A DNA stretch of 64,000 bases from Daphnia carinata (Eukaryota > Arthropoda > Branchiopoda > Diplostraca > Daphniidae): assembly GCF_022539665.2 (NCBI RefSeq), contig NC_081336.1:2480001-2544000 (forward strand), given 5' to 3'. Below are positions 1 through 10,300 of the stretch, in pieces. Numbering within the stretch: the first letter of the stretch is position 1; each line of letters begins with the position of its first letter. A program made the position numbers and the translations under genes. Below the pieces are notes generated by a model, which ran no database searches, had not been told where the DNA came from, and saw only the letters and a program-made list of their open reading frames with translations.

Positions 1-161
1 TTAAATCCAATAATTTTTAATTAGCATACTACTTCTCAAAGGGTAAATAAAGAATGTAATTACTTCATAGCGATGACTCCTTCTTCGTTGGAGTTCTGCT
101 CTTAGATCGAGATGTGCGTCGGAAGTATCGCTACTTTTGGTACTGGAAAGTTTCACGGATA
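1..161. other. 3' flank of the SR-type gene
   Basis: AT-rich sequence just beyond the stop codon (162-164) of the minus-strand SR-type gene. It probably holds part of that gene's 3' untranslated region. I see no separate gene in it. Confidence 0.4.
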
Positions 162-1910
162 CTATGAGAAAAAAGAAAACTTTGAATTAGACAATCGTAA
201 CCCTTCGTTAATATGAAAATTACCGTTATCTCCATCAGTAATCGAGCGAGTTTTACCATTCTGACTCTTTTCTTTAGATTTCTTGGAAGTCCGCTTGCTC
301 TTCTTCGATTTTCGTTCAACACTATCATCGTCATTCTTTTCCTGTGCTAAAGATATTGGCTCGTCTCTCTTGATTTGAACCTTGTCGGCTGTTTCCACCT
401 TCTTCGGTTTCTCTTCCCTACGTGTCGTCTGCACGGGTGATGCTCTACGACTCGATTCCGTTCGTAGCCGGATCTTCCCCTCTTTTTTCACGGACGATTC
501 TTGATCGATGGCCGTTTCAAATTTTCGTTTCCGTGATTCTAGTCGGTCACGGTCCGTCTCTGTCAGCGAAGTTGTTAGGAGTTTTCGGGCATCACGGTCA
601 CCATTAACAGATCGCGATGGTGATCTCTTCATCAACGGCTTCCTATCGTTGGCAGGAGAACGCGAACGATCCCCTGTTCGTCGCTGCTCCGACGATCTAA
701 CAGTTTCAGTTGGTGCAATGGTTCTTGTTCTTTCACTCTTTTTATCATCGGTGCCAGAACGATCAGAGCCACTGCCCGTCTTGCTGGAGTCTCTATGCTT
801 TAATTTTTCCCGATCTGAAGATCTTATGGGAGATCTTCTATGAGGGGACCTCTGAACTCTCGTAGGAGATCTTTGAACTCTTGGAGGTGATCGCTGGATT
901 CTTACTGGAGATCGTTGAATTCTAACGGGAGATCTCTGGGATCTAGAAGGAGATCTGTGAGTTCTCGGTGAGGATTTTTGCGATCTCTGAGGACTTTTCT
1001 GTTGCCTAGAAGGAGACCTTCGTCGAGGATGAACAATTGGAGATCGACTGGCTGAAGAACGCAACTGCGGTGACCGTCTAGCTATATCTCCTGTGTCAGC
1101 CTTGCGGCTACTTTCATAACTTTTGGTATCCCGCGATGCAGGAATTTCTTTAATAGCATCTGACATGGTAATCTTTGACGGGGGGGAAGAGGTGTTAACT
1201 TTGGCAGCAGAGTTGTCACTAGGCTTTATGACAGCGGGTATAACGCTCAGTCTATCTTCTGGTACTGGGGCAGTAGCCATAGGAAGCTCAGCTACTCCAT
1301 TAGTTTCTTCCTCTTCAATTATTTCATCCTCCACCTCAATAATCAGGTCTTCAGCATCTCCTTCTTCAATAACAAACTCTTCTTCTTCACTCTCTGACTT
1401 TGCAAATGACATTTCAACATCATCACTCTCGTCACTATCTGAATCCTCGAAACGACTGAATTTAGTTGACTTGGGTTTGTCTTCAACCAGACTGTTTTGG
1501 GAAACTGAACCTATCGAAGGAGGATTCTTTAGAAGTGGTGGTCTTGTTGGATTTTTTATAGGGGGAGGTTTTGAATCCAGAATTGGAGCATGATGAGGAG
1601 AGGAATTTTGGTATGGAGAAGAACTTGCAGAAGAAGTCTCCACTGGAATGATGGCTATCAAATTTTGGTTGCCGAAATGACGTTGAAAAACCTGTTGGGG
1701 AAAAAAATTTAATGTAACGAAAATGTACAGAATAGGAAATGCTGGGAAAGGCGAACATACAGCATTGTTGCAAACATTAGGTTTTGGGGACACACGCTGT
1801 CCTTTTAGCACAACAGGTGGAGGAAGTCCTTTTGCCCTCAAACTTTCCAGAGCTGCTAGCCTTAAGGCCTCCAATTCATCTTCCTCGTCTTCCTTATTGT
1901 TGCCGGACAT
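162..1910 (-). CDS. Serine/arginine-rich nuclear protein, two exons
   Basis: Inferred exons are 1761-1910 and 162-1691, giving about 559 residues. The chosen ATG at 1910 starts MSGNNKEDEEDELEALRLAA, an acidic then helical N-terminus. The in-frame codons upstream lack this character. A 69-bp intron (1692-1760, GTATGT to ACAG) is a multiple of three with no in-frame stop, so an unspliced reading adds 23 residues. After it come a proline-rich stretch, an acidic Ser/Glu/Asp block, about ten RSPxR-type repeats, further Ser/Arg/Lys-rich sequence and a lysine-rich tail. This composition is typical of splicing-speckle or RNA-processing proteins. There is no RRM, zinc finger or kinase domain that I can see. 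The exact family is not recognised, so a role in RNA metabolism is inferred from composition alone. Confidence 0.7.
   Translation of the reverse strand: MSGNNKEDEEDELEALRLAALESLRAKGLPPPVVLKGQRVSPKPNVCNNAVCSPFPAFPILYIFVTLNFFPQQVFQRHFGNQNLIAIIPVETSSASSSPYQNSSPHHAPILDSKPPPIKNPTRPPLLKNPPSIGSVSQNSLVEDKPKSTKFSRFEDSDSDESDDVEMSFAKSESEEEEFVIEEGDAEDLIIEVEDEIIEEEETNGVAELPMATAPVPEDRLSVIPAVIKPSDNSAAKVNTSSPPSKITMSDAIKEIPASRDTKSYESSRKADTGDIARRSPQLRSSASRSPIVHPRRRSPSRQQKSPQRSQKSSPRTHRSPSRSQRSPVRIQRSPVRIQRSPPRVQRSPTRVQRSPHRRSPIRSSDREKLKHRDSSKTGSGSDRSGTDDKKSERTRTIAPTETVRSSEQRRTGDRSRSPANDRKPLMKRSPSRSVNGDRDARKLLTTSLTETDRDRLESRKRKFETAIDQESSVKKEGKIRLRTESSRRASPVQTTRREEKPKKVETADKVQIKRDEPISLAQEKNDDDSVERKSKKSKRTSKKSKEKSQNGKTRSITDGDNGNFHINEGLRLSNSKFSFFS
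835..1060 (-). repeat. Imperfect tandem RS-dipeptide repeats (RSPxRxQ)
   Basis: About 24-bp units containing an AGATCT-like core repeat on the minus strand and encode variations of RSPVRIQ, RSPPRVQ and RSPTRVQ. They lie inside the SR-type protein. The near-identity of neighbouring units, including two consecutive RSPVRIQ, suggests recent slippage or unequal exchange. Confidence 0.7.
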
Positions 1911-2678
1911 TATGGACCCTCCTCCTTGTTGCTGACTGGCAGATCTCATTTCACTGAGTACAAACACAAAACTTTTAAAACCTAAGTTAAAAAATCACTT
2001 TGACATGTAAAATACAGCGATTTTATTTATATTAAAGCTCTGACTTTTATGAAATAAGGCTTACTGGGAACGAGAAAGTGCCAGCGAGTGAATCTAAATG
2101 AGGGCAAATGTAACAAAAACAGTGTCCGTTCTTTGAGCGCAAAAGCCTAAAGGATGAGAAGCCAAACGGAGGAGGAGCCAAAAGATGTGGTGGGTTTTGC
2201 TTTCTGGAAGCCTCTTCTCGATGGCGCATGCGCTCAACTAATGGCGGACGACACACACAGGAAATACATGAATTTAAATAACCCATGTATGATGTGTTAA
2301 TATGTCGTACGCAAAATGTAAATATGAGGTACCTTAAAAGTCACACCTTAAAAAAATACTCCGTGTTTTGTAATGCAGTTTTGTTGAAGTATTTAGAAAT
2401 AGTTCCTCCGACAGTTTTTGTTTTCCTTAGATAAAGACACACATTTAAGGCTTCGATAACAGAAACCGTCTGATTTATTCGAGTTCAGTTATACAAACAA
2501 ACACGAAACATTTAGCCTACATTAGCCATTGCAAAGTAAAAGCTGAAGAAACTGTTAGAAAGAAGAGCCTGTACGACAATATCAACGTTGCATCCGCGGG
2601 CTGAGCATAAAAGATAAAATCAAAATGCAACTACAAAAAAAATTACTGATCCACAGTTCATTAATTATAGAATCAACA
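1911..2678. other. Intergenic promoter region of the SR-type gene
   Basis: This lies between the start of the SR-type gene and the stop of the secreted-protein gene, both on the minus strand. Short open frames here have no recognisable features. It should hold the SR gene's 5' UTR and promoter (see the NRF1-type palindrome) and the 3' UTR of the next gene. Confidence 0.5.
2224..2233. promoter_or_regulatory. NRF1-type palindrome GCGCATGCGC
   Basis: A perfect 10-bp palindrome, about 315 bp upstream of the SR-type gene's ATG. It matches the core recognised by the NRF1/erect-wing family in TATA-less housekeeping promoters. Function is inferred from the motif and its position. Confidence 0.4.
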
Positions 2679-4340
2679 TCAACAATTCAGACAACTTGTT
2701 GTTGGGTGGAAAATCTTTGTCGTAGTATTAGTAGCCCTTGATATTGGTTGTCTAACTTGATAGATGTTTGTTTTAAGTGTAGTTCGTTCTTGATGATCTG
2801 GCCTAAAAATGGGCTTAGATGGCTGGAACTGTGTAGTTCCTGAAAGATAAGCTTGATAAAATGGTTGGCGAACGCTAGTCTGAGGTGGTTGAAGATGGGC
2901 AGAAGGCTCGTTGTCAGAATCAATGTTATTAGAGTGAGTATCCTCCGTGACGAAGATGTGTATCAGCTGTTCGGCATTGTGTGGACAAGCCGGATAGAAA
3001 CGAGCACAGACTTTATCACCTGCCCGACCCTGGTAAGAAGTACCTAGTTGTGCGGCTCTGTAATACATTTCTTTTGGAGTGCCTTCATCTTCCTCACTCA
3101 ACTGAGACAGTGGATACCTAGAAAGAAAACACAACAACTAATTTCTCATTCAAATTCTTTAACCGTTTTAAATAACCAACCCGAAAATTTCTTGCAAAAG
3201 AATTTCGTCTTCAGTGAGGCTCTCATGTGGCTTTTGGTAGATTTCGCAGATTAGCCGACGACCACACGACTGGTCATCAAACTGGGCAGCCATGTAAAGA
3301 TAAGCGTTACCATTTGTTCGAGCTGCTTCGAATTCAAGTTGAAGATCCTCAGGGGACTCATCAATACTCTCCTCTTCATCTTCTTCTTCACTTTCTTCAG
3401 TATATCTGTCCTCCGGTATGCTAAGGTAACTCAATCGGGAATAATCGCGCTTCTTCCGGTTTAAAACTTTTCGATTTGCATAACTGGAATACGCGGAGTT
3501 TGTTCCTATGCCTACTGATTGCGAAAATATTTCGCTTCCAGTAGTGCCTGAACCACCATTGCTCGACAAATACTGAGCAGCCGGCGATGAGTATGTAGGA
3601 TCTGGAGAGTACTCGGAAGCTTCACGGTACGCAGGGGGAGAAGGATAGGCAGGCGGAGATGGATAAGCTGGAGGAGAAGGATAGGCAGGAACAGAAGGAT
3701 AAGCAGGTGGAGAAGGATATGATGGAGAAGGATATGATGGAGAAGAATATGCAGGAGGAGCACCGTAGGAGGGCCTTGGAGGTGGATAATAGGGTTCCTC
3801 ATAGCTGTAATCTTCCTCGTAAGAACCGTCCTTTAACTTATGAAGAGTAGCGCCGAGTGCTAGTGCCAAGCCCAAACCGGATCCTAATGCACAGGCGCCA
3901 AGGAAGAGCATGGCAAGAGGGGCTTTCAGACCGAGAAGACCTTTCGTGATGAGCGCAAACTTGAGAGCCAGCATTTTGACCAGCAATGCTTTGCCTTTTA
4001 GCAAAATTAAAGGGATTTTGAGCAACAACTTGCCCAAGACTGCTTTAAGCAAAAGCTTCTTGATAGCCAACAGAGCTAAAGGCTTGCCGAGCAGAAGAGC
4101 AAATTTTATTTTTGCTAAGGCCACTAAAAGTAGTGGTTTGAGGAGGACAGCTTTGATTCCCAGGCCGAATTTTCGTGATGAAATCACGGCCGCTAGGGCC
4201 GTTCCACCAGCATCTTTTCCGTTGTGTCCTTTTCCAAGTAATTTATCTTTAAAGATGGGTGGTAAGTGGCTTTGGGTTGGCTGGAAATGAATGGCTGCCA
4301 CAAGGCAAATTAACACGAAGGTTGACAGCGTAGCACGCAT
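2679..4340 (-). CDS. Secreted Leu/Lys-rich, Pro/Tyr-repeat protein with C-terminal four-cysteine domain
   Basis: Exons are 3181-4340 and 2679-3117, joined across a 63-bp intron (3118-3180), giving 532 residues. The chosen ATG at 4340 begins a signal peptide (MRATLSTFVLICLVAAIHF). A long core of leucine, alanine and lysine with a hydrophobic stretch follows, then tandem YPSPPA units, then a furin-type site (RKKRD, near 3446-3460), an acidic block, and a C-terminus carrying CGRRLIC and CARFYPAC with a conserved-looking Tyr/Ala/Gly segment between. That C-terminus resembles a cysteine domain common to uncharacterised arthropod secreted or cuticle-associated proteins. No enzyme motif is visible. 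Upstream, an exon ending at 4431 can splice to an acceptor at 4358-4360 either as 5' UTR or in frame with Ig-like exons. Extracellular or cuticular function is an inference. Confidence 0.75.
3608..3775 (-). repeat. YPSPPA / YPSPSYP tandem repeat
   Basis: Roughly 18-bp units on the minus strand encode repeated YPSPPA, YPSPSY and YPSVPA hexapeptides in the secreted protein. Proline/tyrosine repeats like this are seen in structural extracellular proteins of arthropods. Confidence 0.8.
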
Positions 4341-4430
4341 CTTTATGTAAGTGCAATCTGAAAACATGTGCACGAAACATAACGATAAAACTAATTGGAT
4401 TAATTTTGATTAAATAGTTTTAGCTTTTAC

Positions 4431-5035
4431 CTTTTGCTATCACATGAACTGGACCCTTGAAAGGATCACTTTGCTGAGTTATTTGTGCTGTCCAAAATTT
4501 AAATGATATTGAAATAACAAATGTTGATGTGTGGTGGTTGGTCTTCAGCTTTGGGAGAAATGATGGCAACTGAAGAATTTGCTTGTTCTTCCATCGCATT
4601 TTATAGTCAACTTATCATTCACCTTTGCACACATATTCTCCGATAAGATTGACTGAGGCGAACTCGAAGAACGGATGATAGAAGACATCACCATCCTTTA
4701 TTATTGCCGTTGCATATACTAAAACAATAAAATCAATTGTCGTCAGGGAATGACACAGAAAAACGGACTCAACCATCGCGTTTCACTTGAGGCTCGCTTT
4801 GCTTCTGGACACTATCAAAGAGAAATTAGAAAATAATATAGCAGCAGTTTACGTTAGATCACCTCAATTGCTCCATATTTCTTAAAAATTTTATTCCCGA
4901 TCTGCTCGTCCTGCTCTTTCATCTCATTCGATTGAACGCCATTCTCTTCCGTGTTGCAAACATCACGAAACTTCTGTCCAACTGTATTATCATCCCACCT
5001 TCCTCGTTGGAATGCCAATCGACTTAATACTTTCT
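4431..5035 (-). CDS. Ig-like domain exon chain, gene unrecognised
   Basis: Four minus-strand exons join in one frame. The first ends at 4863 and starts near 5035 (5' boundary unclear). The others are 4774-4804, 4623-4718 and 4431-4487. All have GT donors and AG acceptors, with phases 0, 1, 1 and 1. The translation contains NLIGEYVCKAQITQQ and GPVHVIAK, which read like the F and G strands of an immunoglobulin fold (G-x-Y-x-C). A possible partner cysteine lies about 70 residues earlier in FRDVCNTEENG, but the usual core tryptophan is not seen. The last donor joins in phase to the acceptor at 4358-4360, which would run straight into the signal-like segment of the secreted gene. So this is either a chimeric 5' part of that gene, a neighbour with an undetected end, or a decaying gene. 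I cannot decide from sequence. Confidence 0.4.
4598..4605 (-). promoter_or_regulatory. TATA box, candidate promoter of the secreted-protein gene
   Basis: TATAAAAT on the minus strand, followed about 30 bp downstream by an arthropod initiator-like TCAGT (4569-4573). It sits in the intron between two Ig-like exons. This would let transcription start just before the 4431-4487 exon, which would then act as 5' UTR for the secreted protein. Confidence 0.4.
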
Positions 5036-7323
5036 CGGATTTTTATTCAAGAACAGTTAAACTTTATTGTGGCACCCTATTAGCTCATCTCCTGTAGAAA
5101 GTTTTCGCTTTGAAATCATCCAAATGTTTGAAACAGCATGCTTCGATTGCACGGAAAACTCGAATTGAATGGGATTTGCACGTCAACGTGGAAAATGTGA
5201 GCATTGATAAAGAAAGATGAGAGAGAAAATGGCGTGATTTAGCTCTCCCTACCTTCTGGAAATTTTCAAGAAAAAAAGTCAAGGAAATTGTTCAAACCTC
5301 TATTTCAAACTGCGTGAAGGCATAACCTATCCGATATAATCTTTATCGATGTTTTTCTAAATTACCTGCAGTTTTAATGAAATGATGAATGAATTCTTGC
5401 ACACCAGTCAGATGAAAGGAAACTAAAAACAATAAAACTTTTTGCTACATAGTTTCAAAGCAAAGGTTAAGGAAGGGAACGATAAATTCTGTCTCAGTCC
5501 TTTCCACGTGTTTCGTCAATAATTGCAAGGACAAAGGATAGAGAGTGCAATAGCCAAGTGCAATCGTCATATTTGGTATGAACACTCACCCCCATAAGCA
5601 TCCGACCCCTCCAAGTGGCGCCAAAATGTTTTGTGCCGCTTTTATGTATGCAAAGGGTTGTTTTCTAACCCCATCCCTTTCGCTCGCAAAAAACACAAAA
5701 GGTTTTTTTGCCACGCCATTGCAGTAGTATTAACCGTCAACAAAAATCGCAGCGGCACTAAATTTTCCCGCCATTTGAAGGGATTGGAAGTTAATGGCGT
5801 AGAGTGTACGCAGAAGACTCAAGCCAAGTATGGCGACGACAGTTAGAAATTGGCACACCGTGAATTGGTATCTCTTGTTTTATTTTCGTATGCTTCACTA
5901 CGTTTTTAACATCTGAATTGTCATTCGAAAAAGTAGGAAATAAAAACAGAGTTCCGTATTACTTGGTGGCCTATTTCTCTGGCCACCCTACGGTTCTCGC
6001 GCCCCACATTGTTATAGCCTATATAATGTGACATCTTTCTTTTTATTGCCACGAATTACTGTAATTCCTGCTACGGTAAAAAAAAAGCGTCAAAATTCTA
6101 ACACTCCAAACAGCATTCCATGGTGTAACCAATCCGATGACGAACTGGATCACCATTTTTGGCATGATTGTAATGAATACCTGGTGGCACTGCAACATTC
6201 ACGAGCTACGTCGTTGAAATGATCTCGGCAATAAATTGTGAGCAGGAATCAAACTGGACTCCACCTCTCAATCTTTCTACAGATTTTGTGTTACAGTCAG
6301 GGAAACCAAAGACGCGTAAGTTTCTATTCATATCTAGATCGGTGAACTATAATTATTCATGCATCGCAGGAGGAAGTCGTCGTTCAGACGTTCAACGCCC
6401 CTACGGGTATCGAATAGAGACGTAATTAATGGGCCAAACAGGTTTCGCCCATGAGATCATTGACAGCATCAATTCAAATATAGGATTCTCAATTGCCTAA
6501 AAAAGAAATGCAGCACAGATTGATCACCAACTATCTCAGGCAACATCAATTTCATTAATGATTCGTTTCTATTAAGAAATGAGGAAGTTCAATGTTCGGT
6601 AGTTATTGGTATATTTTCAACGATATTACAGACGAGACACTACAGTCTATCAAGACTCTGATGATATATCAAAACAAAAAAATTTCCGAGAGGCGCTCTG
6701 CGTGGCACCAAAGTTTGCACGTAGATGATATTGCAGTGAGATTCGAGTTGCGACAGACAAAAGAGATATAAGGTTATACATGTGTACGTCATTCTTTCCG
6801 TTCTGTGTTAGGGTATTTTTTTTTTTTTTTGAGAACAATAAACTCTTTTTTTAAACATTATCAAAAGAAAAATAGAGAGGACAGAGGATCTCTTTTTATA
6901 ATTGTTTGTACGCAGATTCCTCTCCCTTGTTTCTTCTTCTAAAATAGCGAAACATGATTCCATATTCTTCTTTTTACCCCGTACACGAACAGCAAAATAA
7001 CATAGTGACCACGAATCTAGCGATAAAGCTTTTCAACTAACTAAGTGTCAGCCATTATTCACATTTGTAAGAACAGGAATCCATATAAATACCAAATTAA
7101 TCTTAATCTTTTTTTTCTTTCAGAGGCTTCGACCCACCGAAGCCAATAATAGCACTGGCCAAACGAACAAAGTTTGCAACATCGCAGCTGCCAATTATTA
7201 ACAAAAACAAAAATGAAAAAAAAAAGGACATGATGGGAGTTTCGTAATTTCCGGCAGTTTTTTCTTTGGTAACAGATGAATGAGGTGAGTTTCTTTTCGC
7301 GAAAAAACAAAAATAACGAAACG
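5036..7323. other. Intergenic, no convincing gene
   Basis: About 2.3 kb between the Ig-like exons and the FAM13 stop. Short frames on both strands lack recognisable domains. A segment near 5085-5250 (minus) has exon-like composition and a GTAGGG donor near 5250, and could hold an earlier Ig-gene exon, but I could not join it. A run of T at 6816-6830 is simple sequence. The lower part should include the FAM13 3' UTR. Confidence 0.4.
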
Positions 7324-10300
7324 TTATAAGGTGGCACTGCCATCGTGTTTGGCTACCAACGCTTCCAGCAGCCGCAATTTGGCCCGAGCATGGCGGTACT
7401 GAGCGTAGACGGGCTCCAAATGTCCGTCCACATCCTCATCACCTGCCGAAGAATATCTCGGCGCTGGGCTTTGATGACGCAACACGTCCGCTTCCAAATC
7501 GCGAATGGCCCGTCTCAATCGACGTTTATCTTCACGAACATGACGCAGCTGTTCCATAAGTTGATTTCTACACGAACGAAATGAAAATGAATATTTGCAT
7601 ATTAAGTTTAAACGGCTATTAATGATAAACGTACAATGGCAGAGCGTGTAGATTTTCGTCGATATTAAGTGAGATCTTTTTGCGTTTCCACATGACCAGC
7701 ATCGGATCGTCCGTGTTCCAGGAGGCTAAATCCTGATCTTTGCGTAGCTCCATGCCTGTGCTGGGCGTCACGAGATGACGTTGACGGCTGGCAGAGGCAC
7801 CACGCAGATCCATTTCTTCCATCGATTCCAGCGATGGGGTAGCCGGTGCCGAATGTCGGTGCAACAATCCACCAGGCCGCGTTTCGCACAGTTCAAGTGT
7901 CTCGTACTCGAGAATAGGGGCTAAATCGCAGACTTCTTCTTTAGAGCGCGATACTCCCGACCTCACCACCATTCGCTGCCCATTTCCAAAAAATATCAAA
8001 TGTCAGGCATTCAACTCGAATAGCTTAAAATATTTGAAATAAAAAAAATACCTTGAGGATTCTATAGCGATCGTAGAGTGGTCTCAACAGATCTTTATGT
8101 CTGTACGATGCCGGCCGTCCGTGGAGTGATTCGACGTAGAGCAAAGCTCGCTGGACAGCTAATTTTTCATCCAACACTTCTTTGGCAGTTAATTTCTCAA
8201 TGGCTTCCGCACGTCCAGCTAATTGTCTGTTGTTGGTCAAATGCTAAAGTTCAAACAAAAAGGGGGACATTTTAAAACATCGGATTCATGAATCAACGTT
8301 CGTAACGACAAAGAAGCAAATCTCAAATGACACGGGTTAAGTGACTGAAACCAGCTAATCATGACAGTCGTTAATTCTAACGGCGTCCGGAAGTCCATCC
8401 ATTCGTCACTTCGCTACGCCTTGATGCCAACAGTGCAACTATGGTAATTGGAATCCTTAAGCCACACGACACCCTGGAGGCAAGTAATCAAGCAAAACAA
8501 TTAAAAAAGGTTAGCTCACCTCTTGGACTTCGATCACCGTCTCTTCGACCGACGGCGTACACGGTGCCGATGGCCTTTCCCTGGAAAAGAAGGTGGCCGT
8601 GGTTGTAGTGCCTGCCGGGTCTCGGGTCTCAGCTATCTCCACCGACTCAGCCAAGTGATAGCGCTCCTTCAATTGTTTCAATTCTTTACGGGTACGAGCC
8701 AATTCAGTTAAAACCCGTTTCGTATTGCGATCGTCCATCTTCTGATGATGAGACGGCCTGTACCCGTAACGCAGCTCAAACGCATCCTCGTACAACTTGA
8801 CTTTTTGTTTCAAACTGCGTATAAATAAAAGATGATTTATGAAAAAGACTTAATTTTAAGTCTTTCGGCTAAATTACCTGTGAATTTGCTGGACGAGTTG
8901 CCTGGCCCGAATGGTGGCAGGATGTTCGTCCGTTCCGACAAGGTTACGATTGGCACTGTGCAAGTTATTTAGGTTGCCCAGGGCGATGAAAGCGGTCCGC
9001 TTTTCTTGAGGTTCTTTGCATCGACCGTGAAAGCCGCGCACATGAAACGATCCAGCTGGCTCATCCATCTCTGGCGACAGGACTCGCGGCGAAACTGTCA
9101 CGTCCTCATCTTCTTCGTCCTGGACAAAACAAATCGCGTTAGTCTACAGAACAAATACACACACAAAATTCCACAAGACAAATAGGTTGGGTCCACGTGC
9201 GCAAGGTCATACCGGGAGGCTGTTTAGCGAAGCCCAGCCTCTGGCTGGTCTCATTCCGTGGCTGGTAACTGGCTCGTTGCCCTGTCTGTCACCATTCTCA
9301 CTGCCATCGTCATCTTCTTCTTTGTCTCGTAATTGCATCAAGTCAAAACAGAGCTGTTGCCGAAATTGCCCTTGACCTGGAACAAAAGACGTTGCAAAAA
9401 ATGATTGAAAATAGAGTTGCAAAAAAGCTCATCGGTGCAGAAATTTTTAAAAAAGGGACAAGGTCAGTGTTGGTCCCAAACAATGCTATTCTAATTATTT
9501 ACCACTAGCGCACTTTTCCGGGTCCATCGATTCCGGCGGAACAACGTCTGGCGTCAAAGCTTCGTGTTTGACGATATTTTTGTCTTCGACGGATGAACGT
9601 GGACTGTCGCAGTCCTTTCGCTTATTGCGCCGTCGGCCGCCCTTGGGCGTCCCGCTTCCACCGCCCAACAATATCGACACGGGTCTGCTCTTGTTTGCGC
9701 TCGGGAAACTGGCAAAGCGTTCCAGAATGCGACGCTCTTCATGCTCCTTATCGGCAGAAACGACTTCGAGCTGTTCGTCCGGAACAATGGGATAAGTGGC
9801 TGGTGAGCCGTAAGAAATAGGCGACGACGCTTCATCCTCTAAAGCGAAAGGATAACGTCGCCAGCACAGCGTTGCATCACTGCTCGAGCTCTGAAAATAT
9901 GTCATCATAATAAACAAAACAAAAATTGATGTTTACATTTTCAACAACTTTCTCTTTTCGTCAAATTTTTAAAATAATTTTCGTTTTACCTGAGTTTCAT
10001 CGGATAGCTGCCCAGCAGACAATTCCTTCCAAATGGACATTTGAACTGTGATGGAGGCTGGATTGTAATCGCTTTCATCTTGTACGGTGATCGTTCTGGC
10101 AACGACCAAGTCTTCATTCCTGTCGTTCCACGGTGTGTAATCATTGCTATTATCTGTCGGATCCAGTCCTCCACCGCCGCCCCATCGGTGCCCAGTCGGC
10201 GAACAATGGACGGGCGCACTGTAATTCGTTGCACAAACGAAAGTCATGACGTGAATTCAAAGTGAAAACCACCAATACCACACAAATAAAACACAAAAGA

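Noticed and set aside
1123-1593. Plus-strand Ser-rich open frame of about 156 codons
   Set aside because: Antisense to the acidic block of the SR-type protein; composition fully explained by the opposite strand.
3910-4290. Plus-strand open frame of about 126 codons
   Set aside because: Shadow of the Leu/Lys/Ala-rich core of the secreted protein on the other strand.
6028-6425. Two plus-strand short frames
   Set aside because: Random-looking composition and no recognisable motif or splice structure.
9986-10234. Alternate frame in the FAM13 exon 9990-10218
   Set aside because: The exon 10320 donor would select this frame, but it hits a stop just past the exon end and breaks the FAM13 frame. 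The other frame joins correctly on both sides.
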